Positions 13,791 through 26,149 of a stretch of 64,000 nt of DNA are shown in pieces. Source of the stretch: Sphagnum magellanicum (Eukaryota; Streptophyta; Sphagnopsida; Sphagnales; Sphagnaceae); the NCBI GenBank assembly GCA_021904315.1, contig CM038923.1, positions 15,010,038-15,074,037 on the forward strand, read 5' to 3'. A program made the position numbers and the translations under genes. Under the pieces are notes generated by a model. It was not told where the DNA came from and ran no database searches. It was given only the letters and a program-made list of their open reading frames with translations. Each line of letters begins with the position of its first letter. The stretch's first letter is position 1.

Positions 13791-13899
13791 AATCTTTGGA
13801 AACTTGTCATCTAACAGTTGTATTTGAGAAGGTTAATGATGCCTTTCTTAACATTGAAAAACATTTGAATGATTTGTGTGAAAAATACACCTCCAAAAA

Positions 13900-16870
13900 A
13901 TGTTAAACTTTCAAATTACCCAAGTATTATTATTTTTATATTGACAAAAGAAATCCATATACAAGTATGAACTTGTGTTGTTCCAATGGGCAATACCTAT
14001 GTTTGTAAAGTAGGTATGGTATATTGCTTAAATTTTTTTCCAATTTGAATCGCACAATGTTGAGGTGATTATTTTCTAATACATCTATTGCATGAATTGG
14101 TGAACTTTTGTGAAAGAAATATTAAGAATTGGATTGATTTTTGATAGTTAGATTGTAAATCTAACAATACCATGGAATAGATTATTTGAGGCCACCATTA
14201 TTATGGTGTTTTGTGGGGTGTCCCAAATAGTGCATACTTGTGGGCCACAAAGATTCTAAGAGGTTACATAATATGGGGTCAAATAGGTAATAATTGGGCT
14301 TACTTATTTATCTAGCCAAGAGTTACCTAAACTCAAATTCTAAATACTTAAATACCTAGATGATATCAAAGTCATTTGGGGTGGGGTATGTCATTTTCAA
14401 AATTCAATACTAGTCAGTTGTCATGATTCCTATGCCCACATGCCAAAGTGTACTTTCAAAGCTTACATGTTTTGATCATTGCATTTCCCATATTTTTGGT
14501 TAATGGGCAATACTTATATTATAATTCTATGACATAACAAATCTTGGAAATTTGATGCTTTCATGAATCTTGGAATTGAAATAGGCAAATTCATTGATTG
14601 CAATATTTATGTTGGGATTCATGTCACCCTTGTAAAACCTATGATGGGGAAGGTGTAATATTCAACCATGTTACAAAATATACATAATAATACTTTCACA
14701 AAAGATAATTACAATATTTTTAAAACATTTAAAATTAAAATTAAATGTTAAGCTTTTTAGCCCTCCATGGGATACAACTACTTACATCATACCTATCAAC
14801 AAATATATGATCCATTGAAACTTGTATTTTATTTTATGTGAAAAGATCCAATATAAACAAAAATGTTTGCAATACATCACATCAATGGCAACCATTGGAT
14901 ATTGAGACTATTTGATCCACATGCATTTCAATACAAATGTGTAGTTTTATTCCAACAAAACATTTAATGCAATTTTAAATCATGGTCCATGTAATGCAAC
15001 AACATGATATATTTCCATTTTATGTAATTGCTTATGTAATTGACGTTGCATTTAAAATCCAACCATAACCTTAGAAACATATTACCATAATAATGAGAAA
15101 CCACACTAATTTATTTTTTTCAACCCATTCTTTTATACCATTACCCCCCCCCCCCCAAAGTAAAATAATTAAACTATATATATTGACACATCCACATCTC
15201 CCAAATATTGCCTTTACACCTTTCTTTCATTTAAACAAAACCTCAATCCTAAAATCTCCCAAACCATATGACAAAAAATATAAACATACAAAATATTGGA
15301 TTTGGGGATATATTAGCCATTTTCAAAATCTAACATAGAATATTTAAATTTTTATGAAAATTTTAATTATTTGTAAAAAAATGGCATCTATTAGAAAAAT
15401 AAAATTTTAAATTCAAAATAAATATCGATTTTCATATTTTAAAAGTTATTTAATGTTCTATTTACCCTAATTTATATTAATTCAACTAATGTAGTTGATT
15501 GTAATCAAGTTTAACTAAATGTATGTTTAGTTTAATTTATGTTAAATTATTTGGTTTAATCAATTTGAACCAAATTTCTCTTAGTTTATTTTAAATAAAT
15601 TACTTTAATGAAATTAAATTTAATAATGAAGTTTGATAAATTTAGCATAATGTAGACAAGTTTAATTTTAATTTAATTTAACATATAAGTTTGCTAAAGA
15701 TTGTTCTCCATTTCAATTGAATCAATCAACATAATTTTCACTTGTTGAAATTAACTAAAAACACCATCATGGGTGAATGCATGGTGTGGTGGCTCATTTT
15801 GTGTGTCACACACATGATTTATGCAAGGTACCCTTGGTTTGAACACCTATGACAATAAATATATGGTTAAATTTGTTAATTTGACATTATATATATGTTA
15901 ACAACTTGATTGTTAATAAATATGTACAATTTCCTTTTTTAAATACATTGAGTTTTAGTATTGGATTTTCAATGTTGAAAGTATGGATTGATTGATTGAT
16001 TGGAATGAACTAAGATTGAGGTCTTGACATTGAATCTCATTTCAAACCATTTATAGGGACTCAATAAATGATATAATTTGACATAATAAATTCATGCGTG
16101 GAATCCTTACCTCAAAAACCTAAGCCAAATTTGAGTTATGGAATTTTGAATGATCAAAATTGGGGAATTTTTTCATAAATCCCTATAAGTTGCAATTTTG
16201 TTGGTTGTTAGTTTTTTTTTCACTATAACAAATGGCATTGAAATTAAATGGGTTGCCCTTCATATTGAATTTATTAATTTAAAACCACTATGTATCCCTT
16301 ATTTAATTAATGATATAATAATAGACAACCATTTAAACATTACTTAATGGACTTTAATGGAGTGTTTTATCCACTAAAATTGAGCCACCATACCATGCAT
16401 TCACTGTGATTGCTTGTAATGTGTAGCATAATGAAACATTAATTACGTAATATTTATGTTGTGATCATTCAATTACCCTTGTTATAACTTGTGATAGCTT
16501 TGATGGGACTATGTGGGAAATGTGGAATACTTATATTGAGGTTCCATGATTGTAACATGTTGATAACATAATCACAATATTCATTCCAAAATATTGTTAA
16601 TTATGCAAAACCTATGTTGTGATTCAATTGATTATTGTTATAATTTATGACACCTATGAAAATGGTATGTGGGAAAAATGCAATATCTATGTTGGGGTTC
16701 AATGATTGCAATAACATGTTAATTTATGTTTTAATAATATTCATTATACAATAATTTTGTTCATCATATTATAAAAACCAAGTAGTATTCCAACCACTTA
16801 GCAATGTTGTACCAATAATCACATATATGAACATTCATTTTAACACAAATGCATGACATGGAAATACATG
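13900..16870. other. Gene-free AT-rich stretch with a poly-C run and short repeats
   Basis: A 13-C run lies at 15,144-15,156. Around 16,450-16,740 there are imperfect repeats of a segment containing ATGTTGTGATTCAATT and TATGTGGGAAA. Elsewhere only A/T-rich sequence and open frames without motifs are seen. Confidence 0.5.
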
Positions 16871-16879
16871 GGTGCATGT

Positions 16880-18235
16880 GAGGTGAATTACATCTCTATT
16901 ATTCATTTGTTCCTCTTTTTTGGATAGCCTTTGCAATTATTTTCCATCACCTTCCTCTTCCCTAATGATTTCTCTTTATCCTTTTCCTTGGTTACTTCTT
17001 TGACCTTCTACTTACCTTAGCCTTGCTCATTTCTTTCAACTTCTTTTTACCTTTTGCCTTGGGCCTTATCCTTGGCCTTGCCCACCTTCCTTGGTGTGAC
17101 TTTTGAACTACGAATTGATCTTTTTCTCTTGCTATGAGATTCTATTGATTCTCCCACCACCTCCTATTTCTCATCCTCATCATTTTCCTCACTTTTTTCA
17201 CCCTCTTCACCTTCCTCATCTTTCTAACCCTCCTTAGAACTAACATTTGGACACCCACCCTTAAACTATCGTGTAGCCTCCAATGCCCCTTTTATAATGT
17301 CTCCACATGGTCATATCACACACTTTCTTTTTTATATGAATAAATGCCTTGATGTATGCCTTCTTGAAATCTGCCTCCCAATCCCATCTTGTAGTGGATT
17401 ACAATAAACATGTCGAAAAAATCAAAACTAAGAAACAATGAAATTAACTTAGAAGTCATTAAGTTAAAACATTAATTACTCACCAAAAATGAACCTTCTT
17501 GAAATCTGCCTCCCAATCCCATCTTGTAGTGGATTACAATAAACATGTTGAAAAAATCAAAACTAAAAAACAATGAAATTAACTAAGAAGTCATTAAGTT
17601 AAAACATTAATTACTCACAAAAAATGAATCATTTGGTTTCTAATATGGTATTTTCCCAACCCTAGTAGCATCTCCCTCCTTTGTTTGGCAAATGAGGGGC
17701 ATTTAAATTTGTATGCCCACCCCAACCTCATGTATGTTATAAAGAGTAAATTATTTTATTAACCTTGTCATTATCTTCTAAATTGAGAAAAGATTTATGT
17801 GGAACCTCCCTTGCACCCCATGTAACAATGTCTAGTAGCTTTAGCAAGGCATATTCCAAAACTAGTGCTAATGGAGGTGGTTTGAAGTTGGGAATCTTTC
17901 TATTTCATTTGAACAAAAAATCCTATTTGATAATTGCCCTTTTTCTCCATTTGTTTTTCATCCTAGACACATTTTTCCTTGCTCAAAGATGTGTGGTGTC
18001 TTGAACCTATTGAACCCATTGATTCATCTTGGCATGCTCCTATCTATGTGGGCCATTGAAATTGGTGGATAGTTTCCACCCTTTTCCTTAAGGAGCCAAA
18101 TCTTATGGATGTCTTTGAAATGACAATGCAAAACAATCCATTGTTTCCATGGACCCAAAGTACACAAATAACATTTCCATTCCTTAACAACCCCATCCCT
18201 TTTGTTCTAATGATAACCCCTTTGGTTACCACATA
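16880..18235 (-). pseudogene. Unassigned decayed protein gene with acidic-then-basic C-tail, probably transposon-borne
   Basis: Read leftward from about 18,232, fragments include GNVICVLWVHGNNGLF, RFGSLRKRVETIHQFQ and, near 17,880-17,780, ALVLEYALLKLLDIVTWGAR and EVPHKSFLNLEDNDKVNK. A charged tail from about 17,225 to 16,940 reads DEEGEEGEKSEENDEDEK, then SKRKRSIRSSKVTPRKVGK and a long Lys-rich run. Several stops (mostly at Gln or Lys positions) and a 135-bp tandem duplication break it. I do not recognise the family; the layout suggests a nuclear DNA-binding or transposon accessory protein, which is inference only. Confidence 0.4.
17359..17628. repeat. 135-bp tandem duplication, two near-identical copies
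   Basis: The segment beginning CCTTCTTGAAATCTGCCTCC starts at 17,359 and again at 17,494. The copies differ at only a handful of positions, so this duplication is much younger than the decay of the pseudogene around it. Confidence 0.9.
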
Positions 18236-18424
18236 ATTATGTTATAAAAAAAAAAGAAGTAAAAGCAATTACAACCAACATAGGTATTACAATGAACATG
18301 AAAAAAATGTTTAAAAAAAAGTCATGACATAGTAACAAATTTGTAACTATGGAATGTTAATATATATGTTTACTCTTAGCATGGGTATTTCATTTGGGAT
18401 CTCAAATAACTAAAATGCATCATA

Positions 18425-18735
18425 AGTATTGCACCAAATTAAGTGCACCAAAACTCTAAAACCCAATACACATTGCATGAAATTGGTTTAGGGTTTAAGG
18501 CATAAAACATAGATATTTGACCAAAATTGTAAACCTTTAAACCTTAAACCTTAAACTTATGTTCCATGCAATACCTATAACCTATAAACCCAATACCCAT
18601 TTTTTTTAGTTTCAAGGTTAACAAATCTTAAGCACAATTTTGCGCAATACCAATTCATCATAGGTAGTGCATGAAATTGGATCTAGGGTTTTGAGTACAA
18701 AACATAGACATTTACACCAAAACCTTAAACCTAAT
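18425..18735. repeat. Two-copy repeat, period about 194 bp, with TTTAGGGTTT motifs
   Basis: TGCATGAAATTGG followed by a TAGGGTTT motif occurs at 18,474 and 18,668, each followed by an AAAACATAGAYATTT segment and an AAACCTTAAACC-type tail. The second copy runs up to the left end of the LTR element. Confidence 0.6.
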
Positions 18736-19162
18736 TAGTAAATACAAAATTTTTATTCCTATATTCTGATTTAATTTTGGACTAAAACATATCATAAAAC
18801 TAATACTAATAAAAAAAATTCATTAAGATCTATTCATATCTAGTTTCTGAATTAAAATCCAATCACGAATTACAAAAAAAACATCAAAACAACAAATCTA
18901 GCTATGGAATTGAAGTTTTTCTAGAAAACGAAATGTTTTTATTTCATACTTCCACAAAACTCAATGTTCTACAATGAATAATCTTTTCCCATTCTCTTCC
19001 TTCTTCCAATATATAACCATTAAAAAAAAAAAAATTCTATGACTTATTCAAATTCAAACGGTGACAAAAATTAAGTAATTTAGCCAATAATTCCTAAATT
19101 ACTAACTAATTAAGTAGAGATATAATAACTAACTATTACCACAAGTAATTATTTCCTTAATA
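18736..19162 (-). repeat. 3' LTR of the gypsy-type element (left copy)
   Basis: Aligns along its length with 28,285-28,707, including GGAATTGAAGTTTTTC and CACAAAACTCAATGTTCTAC. On the plus strand it begins TAGTAAATAC where the partner has TGGTAAATAC, so the terminal TG has mutated; its far end reads CCTTAATA where the partner reads CCTTAACA. Just inside it (19,163-19,180) the minus strand is purine-rich (GAGTATGGGTGGGATAA), a plausible polypurine tract. Confidence 0.88.
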
Positions 19163-20099
19163 TTATCCCACCCATACTCTAAATTACATCCCAAAAGTTT
19201 TGATCAAAACATGTTAAGAAAGTTAAATCTAATGTTATTTTTGACTTTAAATAAAAAATGTATGTTGATTTTGTTGTACTATAGTTTGATTTGTTTGTGC
19301 ATGTTATACTTCAGATTGAACCAATGTTAGATTCTCTATTGTATGTAGAGTTTGTTGTTGTTCTTCTTATGCTTCTATTAATAATTGTGCAGTTGTTTGA
19401 TGATGTGTTGTTGTCTATTATTGTGATTACAACTTTGTTATCACTTATGGTTATTGTTGTGACTACAGATATGATGTAATATGAATCTATTCCTACTATT
19501 ATAGCTTTGATGCAACTTGTAGTTGTTGATGTGATTACAGATATGATGTGACCTAAGTATGCTCTTATTAGTGCAACTTTGATGTAATTTGAGTCTGCTC
19601 ATGTTATTATAGCTATAATGTAAGCTCAATTTGGTCCTTCTGAACTTCTTGAGTTCTCTGTTCCTCAATTTATATCTACTCCCCTATTTTTATGGTTATA
19701 AATGCATACTCCTGAAAATTAACCTCTTGTAAAATAAATTATATTAGTTCTAAAGTTTGTTATGATACATGTCATACCACCAGCCTCACTCTGGGGACTA
19801 TGTTTCCCTCCTTTAAAATCTATTGGTTATTCTTATTTTATTTTTGTACCTTATGGTTTCACATCATCAATATTTATGGTTATAAAGTGAAGACTAAAAA
19901 TTCATACTAAAATGATGGTATGACCTTTTCCATCTGAGATATTTTATGCATGTATAGCCTTTCATTTCTCTCATACCTTTTACAAACCTTTCCAATATCT
20001 TTTTGGACAATATCCTACATTACATCCCACTATAAATTTGCATTTTTTCCTCCATTGTTAATGCCTTTAGTTTACCTAAAACAAAGTATGTTAATTTTT

Positions 20100-22545
20100 A
20101 AGTTCATTGTTATTTTTTTAAACACTATCATAATTGAAAGGCTTGATCCCTTGGGCTTCCTTTATAAGTTTTTGCAACTTTTCATTAAAATCAATCTATG
20201 TTTACAAATTTTTGTCCATTTTTATTTGACTTTGGTCAAATTGCTTTTGTAACTCATTATTAGCTTGATATACATTACCAATGTCCACTCTAAGCTCCTC
20301 TAATTCCTTTTGTTGCTTCAAGAGAGTTTATTCCATATTCTTGGGGTCTCTTTATAGTTTGTTTTGTTTTATATTTAGATAATCCCTTTTTATCTTCAAC
20401 TTCCAATAGTTGGCATCAGTTTGCTTTAAAGTTGCCTATAAATAATCCATGTCTACTCTGATGTTCTCCACATCCTTGTTGTCTTTCTCCATGTTGTTAA
20501 TATTTTGTTTGGTTATTTGCAATTCTACTCATATGTCATTATTTTCATTCTTCTTGACTTGCAACTTTGCTTTGAACTTTTGTTCCTTCTCCAAAGCCCC
20601 TTGCAAATTCTAAATAGATTTGTCCTTCTCCTCTATAATCTGTTTATTTTTTATTTATAGATTAGAAAGTTTAAACATATTATTGGTCATTTGTACACTA
20701 TACTCTACTGCCTATTGAAACATAGTAACAATTTTCCTGTGTTCATCCAAGTTTGTTTCTAGCCATTGTACAAACTTTGATGTATGAAACCTAGGAGTCT
20801 GTCCATTGGAACTAGTACTTGAGGAACCTTTACTTTTGTGTGTAGTCCAAATTTCTCCAAATGTATTTGTTCATGTTGCAGAACTTGGTTTTGAAGGTAA
20901 CACACCTTCATTATTCTATGGTATTGGATCAAATTGTTGTACTTTTAGTGGATCTAGGTCCAGGTCCTACATTTGCTCTTCTTATGCCTACTAAACTTGA
21001 GATTCTGGCTCCTTCTTGGGCCATCTCTAGTATTTTGGCCCATCTAATCTCTACTCCTACTTGGGAGAGATCTATGGTCTTGGATAAAACTTAAGAGATA
21101 TTGATTTCTCCTTTTTTTTATGATGTTGTTATTGTTGCTTCCTCAGTAATTATGTTACCTATTGAGGATTAATAATGCCCCTCATTGCAATAACCTCTTG
21201 TCTTCTCTACCTCTTCAACAAAGTCTCCCTTTCCTCATCATCATCAAATTGGGACATTTAGAGTTGTTTTTTTAGTTGTCTTAGTCTTCGGTTGTTTCTC
21301 TTCTTTAGGAGAAATATACGCAGGGTTCAAAGGTCTCTTATTTTTTATAAACCTCTCCTCTAAAGTATCTTCTCTTATTTTGTGGCTATTTTGTCTGCTT
21401 CTTCTTCTCCTATGCCTCTACTCCTTTTATTGGAAACCACTTATAAAATAAAATTTCTAGGATAATAGTAGAATGACATACATTCTTTTTTGGTTCTTTT
21501 TTGGTTGTTCCTTCAATCATGTTCTTCTAACACTTTTCCCATCTAATCAACTCTTTGACCAATTGAAAATACATAATTGTAGCTTAATTGATAAATTTCC
21601 ATGATCTACTTTGGAGATCATCATGGCAGATTTATTGCTAAAATATTACACCTTATCTTTTTGATAGATAATGGGCAAAATTGTAGTAATTCTATTGACA
21701 TACTTTGACCTTGTCTTCTTTACAACCCACCTTTCATTAGTGTTGTAAGTATTTGAGACTTTATCAGCTATGTTTACCAATGCTACTTTAGCATTTGACA
21801 TTTTTACTTAGTCTGCCTTTGTCTTTCGTATATGGTAGATTTTAAAAATCTTTGCCAATAGATATTTGTCTATAATTTTCTATTATTCTCCCATCATGAC
21901 TTTGATTATTTTATGTTTAGAATCCAATTTCTAGTTGTTAAAAAAATCAACAAAAATGTTATGATGGGGAGTCTTCCATTCAACTTCAAATAAACCTACC
22001 AAACCAGCTTTGTTGGTCCATATTTTCTCCTCCTTTCCAAAGCTTGTCCAAAGCAAAATATTATTTAGATTATTATTATAACTTTGTTCTATAAGAGTAA
22101 AAATATACCTAACCTCATTATCTTGGTGAATCTACACCTTCTTCCCTTATAGATTTACAACCATTGCTTGTTGATTTTTTTTCTTGCTACATTTTTTGTT
22201 TGGAATGTGGACTTTCTCTAGAATTTTCTCCTGGGTAGGCTCTTCTTATTGTGATGGCACTTCTTGATGTTGTCACAAATTGTCCCCATGTTTCTCCTTT
22301 TTATAGTCAAAAATGGAAAATGGACCAATTTGTTCACTTGTACCTACTTCTCTTCTAGGCTTTCTAAAATTGTATCTCCTCAAAGTTTCTTTGCAATCTT
22401 TGTCATTTTTTCTAATTGCTTCAAAAGCTTTCTCAAACTTAGACAACAAATAAGATCTTTGAGGAAGAAGAAGAATAAACAAAAGAGGAAAATGGCAGAC
22501 CTCTTCTTGGAAACCTGGACTGTAAAGGCAAAATATTTATAAAAT
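20100..22545 (-). pseudogene. Extra ORF between integrase and 3' LTR, coiled-coil-rich, unassigned
   Basis: A largely continuous minus-strand frame can be followed with scattered stops and a few shifts. The N-terminal part reads YLLSKFEKAFEAIRKND and KETLRRYNFRKPRREVG (22,482-22,273). The middle (about 22,090-21,690) reads IWTNKAGLVGLFEVEWKTPH, KIIDKYLLAKIFK and ALVNIADKVSNTYNTNERWV. The end (about 20,900-20,100) has a Ser/Thr-rich linker (SKGSSSTSSNGQTPRFHTSK) and a long heptad-type coiled coil (QQKELEELRVDIGNVYQANN). Most stops stand where Gln would fit. Position and strand match the env-like or additional ORF of some plant gypsy lineages, but no fusion peptide or clear membrane anchor was seen. 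Function unknown. Confidence 0.6.
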
Positions 22546-23245
22546 TATATTGTTATTTCTATCTTTCTTCTTTTTTTTCTCTCAACTTTTGTAACCTCTC
22601 TCTAGATTGTCTTTGCAACTTTTCAACAAAATTTTCTTCTACATTTATTTTGGAAACAAAAAATGATAAAAAATTGTTTGTAGAAAACAAAAAGGAAAGG
22701 CATTCTGTTATTTACCACCTTCTAAAATGTAATCATTTCATTTCGTGAGGTAATGTTTCACTTTTCACTTTAGGATTAATGTCTTAATGATTTGTCCCTT
22801 TTCTTGTTTTTTTGACACTTTTCATCTTCTATCTACGTTCATATTGATAGCAATATGGGCTATAATTAATGTTTGCTAACCTAACAATTCTATAGACGTG
22901 GCATTAGGTTGTCTTGATGACAATGCTAAATTTGATGACTTGGTGTTGTCTAAATTATAAACTTATTTTGTCTTATGTTGAGTCATTAGATTGACAACAT
23001 TTTGTTCTAATGTGGCATATTTATCTAATTATGAAATTGTATAATCATGGTTTGTGAATATTTTCATAACTTGCTGTCTCATCAGACTTACTGAAGCTTC
23101 TTATAATGTTATTATCTAATCAATATCTATGATCTTTGATGTTTTCTCTTATTCTAAACCTTCATTAGATTTATTTATTTTTTTGGTTAGAACATAAAGA
23201 TTTTAAGGATTTGTGATTGTGTGTACTTTGACTCCCCTTCAATGT

Positions 23246-24620
23246 CTAATCCACATATCTATATGGTTTCAATTTATTAACCTTGACCAAAACTGGGTTT
23301 GGTTCAAAATTGTTAACAGAAACAAGAAGAACTATGTTGTTGGGTAAGTAATATTGTACCTTAAATGGGCCAAACCATCTTTTCTTGAACTTGCCCATGT
23401 GTGTTTTTTCTCCCTTGGGAAACCACAAAACATAATCTCCAAATTGGAACTTCTTATTTATGTTTTTTTGTTGATTCAATAGAAATCTGTTCCACTAGTT
23501 TGCTCTAACATTGTTTTTAGCTTCCAATTTGTTATCCTATAACTTCTGCAACTTTGTAATTTTGGTAGTTAGTACTCTGGTTGGTTTTGCATCTTTGTGG
23601 TCCCCATTAATAGACTACATAACATATTTTATTAGCATTAGAGGATGCAAACCATAGACAACTAATAAGGTGTATATTATGTTGCCACCTTATAAACAAT
23701 TTTATATGAAAATAAAATTGTGGACAAATGTTCATCCTAATTTGTTCTTTTTTCATTGACTAACTTAATCAATAATCTACCAATGACTTTGTTAGTAGAC
23801 TTTGCTTGTCAATTTCCATGTGGATAATAAGTAGTAGAATTAACATGCTTTAACAAAAAAGTGTTCTGTTAAATATCTAATTGTATCATTGATGGAATGT
23901 ATCCCTTGATTTGTAACTATGGTTAGAGGACATCCAAATTTGGTTAAATGTACTCATACAAAAATTTGGTTGTAATTACTACAATATTGGTTTTAAATGC
24001 CTTTACTTCTACCCACTAGGTTGCATAATTTATAGTTACCAAAATGTATTTGTTTCTTATTAGTCTCCCTATTAGTTTAAGTGGATTTATAAAATCTAGA
24101 CCCCACTTCGTAAAAGGTTCTTCTAGAAGTGTTGTTACCAATTTGGCCAAACTTTTTGTTTTTAGTCCTCCAGTTCTCTAACAATTGTCATAGTTTTTTC
24201 AAAATTCATGAGCATATTTGAATAGAATTGGCCACCAATAACCTACATCCAAATTTTCTTTGCAATAATATTTGTAGCAAAATGTCCTTTTACCACTCCA
24301 TGTAATTCCTTAAAAACAATATGTGTTTCTGAGGTGGTCGAACATATGTGCATTTTGTTGTATTGTCCCATTTTGTACATTATTCCCTCTTTCAAAGTAA
24401 AGGATTTTACTTTTTTGGTTAACTCCTGTTTTTGAGTTAGGTTTAGAGTTTCTGGCATTTGACTTGTCTCCATGTAGCTCTTCACATCTTACATCCATAT
24501 AGGTTCTACAAAAAATAATGATGCATCTATAATCTAACTTGGGACTCCTAATGGTTTTGAGTTATTTCGTAATATGGATAAACCATCAATTACCACATGT
24601 GTTCTACCTTTGATGTCCTT
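23246..24620 (-). pseudogene. Integrase region: post-RNase H linker, zinc domain, core and C-terminal domain (decayed)
   Basis: From about 24,610 the minus strand reads THVVIDGLSILRNN, then LTKKVKSFTLKEGIMYKMGQ and HIVFKELHGVVKGHFATNII, the His-His side of the H2C2 integrase zinc domain (24,485-24,243). The core follows in broken frames, with [10 protein letters not shown] (about 24,120-24,090) around the first catalytic Asp. The end (23,479-23,246) is open: FQFGDYVLWFPKGEKTHMGK, then RWFGPFKVQYYLPNN, a GPY/F-type C-terminal domain. It directly follows the protease linker because the reverse-transcriptase block is gone. Confidence 0.78.
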
Positions 24621-24844
24621 TGCTCTAGGTCAAATTCTTCATTGATTCTAATTTTTGACATTATAATACTTAGCAATGAAATTGTTTCATTTAAGATAGT
24701 GATTGTGCCAATTGAAAACAACTTTGGTTCTATTTCAAAGATCATATTTTCTTCTTCATATGTTAGCCCTTCCAACAAATCATAACAAAAAAATATTTGG
24801 GGTTTTTTGGTTTTTGTTCTCAACTTCTTGCTAATTGATATTGT

Positions 24845-25300
24845 TTAGATTATTCCATTGCCTTTAATAATAATCACATTGTTCCCCTGATCATGTCTAT
24901 CCTTTGCATCTATGAGCCAAGGTCTTTTTAACAACATATAATAGTTAGAATGTACCACATTGTTTTGCAAAACAATAAATGTGGTTACATATGGTATACC
25001 ATGTATGTGAATCTTCAAATTTTTGATGATTCCTAAAGGTTTGGTCATACTTTGATCTACCATTCTAAGGAGGTATGGGGTTGGTCTTGGTTTGGGTAAA
25101 CCTAATTTTGTTCTAAGTTTTTTTATTATGATGTTTACAATTGCTCCTCTATCTACCAAAACATCCTCAACAATGTTCTTCCCAACTTGTACTTGAATAA
25201 CTACCATTTGGTTATCTACCTTTATAACTATAGTGTCAACTTTAAAGTGTATCTCAATCATTATGGCTACACTAGGCTCTGATATCATTGTAGTAGTTAT
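24845..25300 (-). pseudogene. Retropepsin-like aspartic protease domain
   Basis: One open stretch of 147 codons (25,288-24,845) contains VLVDRGAIVNII, where a retropepsin normally has Asp-Ser/Thr/Gly-Gly; the second residue here is Arg, so the active site is probably ruined. KLGLPKPRPTPYLLRMVDQS, IHIHGIPYVTTFIV and YYMLLKRPWLIDA match the flap and C-terminal blocks of gypsy proteases. It sits downstream of gag on the same strand. The next stretch (24,823-24,650) reads KPQIFFCYDLLEGLTYEEE and is the linker after the protease. Confidence 0.75.
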
Positions 25301-26149
25301 ATTAGGTTTTTATGGCTTTAGTTTCCACCACATGTATTTATTAAGATTTGGTGCAATCTTCAATAATTGACCTAACCTTAGGGTATAGGTAGTTTCCATC
25401 ATTTATTTATTGATATCTTGGAATATATGTTCCATAGACATAACTCTACTATTAGGAGTAATAGACAAATTTTGTGGTACAATTGGTTTTATGGACATTT
25501 CAATTTTTGGTAATCCTGCCCAACTTGTACTCCATTGTGTTTTTTCCTTTTGATTTAGACTTTTTGGTGGGTCTTTTGCTTGTATCTCTTGTATTGTCTT
25601 GACAAAAGATTGTTGTAGTCTTTACTCCTCTTCTTAGTCAGCTCAAACTTCTTCTTGATTGGTTTTTTGTCCTTGAAGACTTGCTCTTCAACAACTTTAC
25701 TCCTGGTAATAACCATGTTGACATCCATTATATGAATTGAATGATTGGCAAACTTGGGCTCCACCACATATGGTTTCTCTATAGTTTTCATTCCTTTGTT
25801 CTTAAACATATTCTACATGTCACTATACTTAAGATAGTCTATGATCTTATGTCCAATGTCGCCATAGATATGACAAGAATACCTCACAAGTCTCTGTACT
25901 TTGATTTGTTGAGTTGTAACCTTAAACTTTACATGAACAAGGTTTTCCTTTCTTTTGAGTCTATAGTTTTCAACATTATGATTTGTCCTATGACAATTTG
26001 TACAATATATCTTTGTTTTCTCTATAACTATTTAAGGTTTTTGAGCTAATATTGTCTTCCTACTCTATGGTATTAATAGATTACTTATAGCCTCTACTTC
26101 AGAAATTCCTTCTTCACAAACCAAAGCTACTTCCTTATGTTGATGCATG

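Noticed and set aside
22264..22542. Plus-strand 92-codon open frame in the LTR element
   Set aside because: Antisense shadow of the aORF start on the minus strand.
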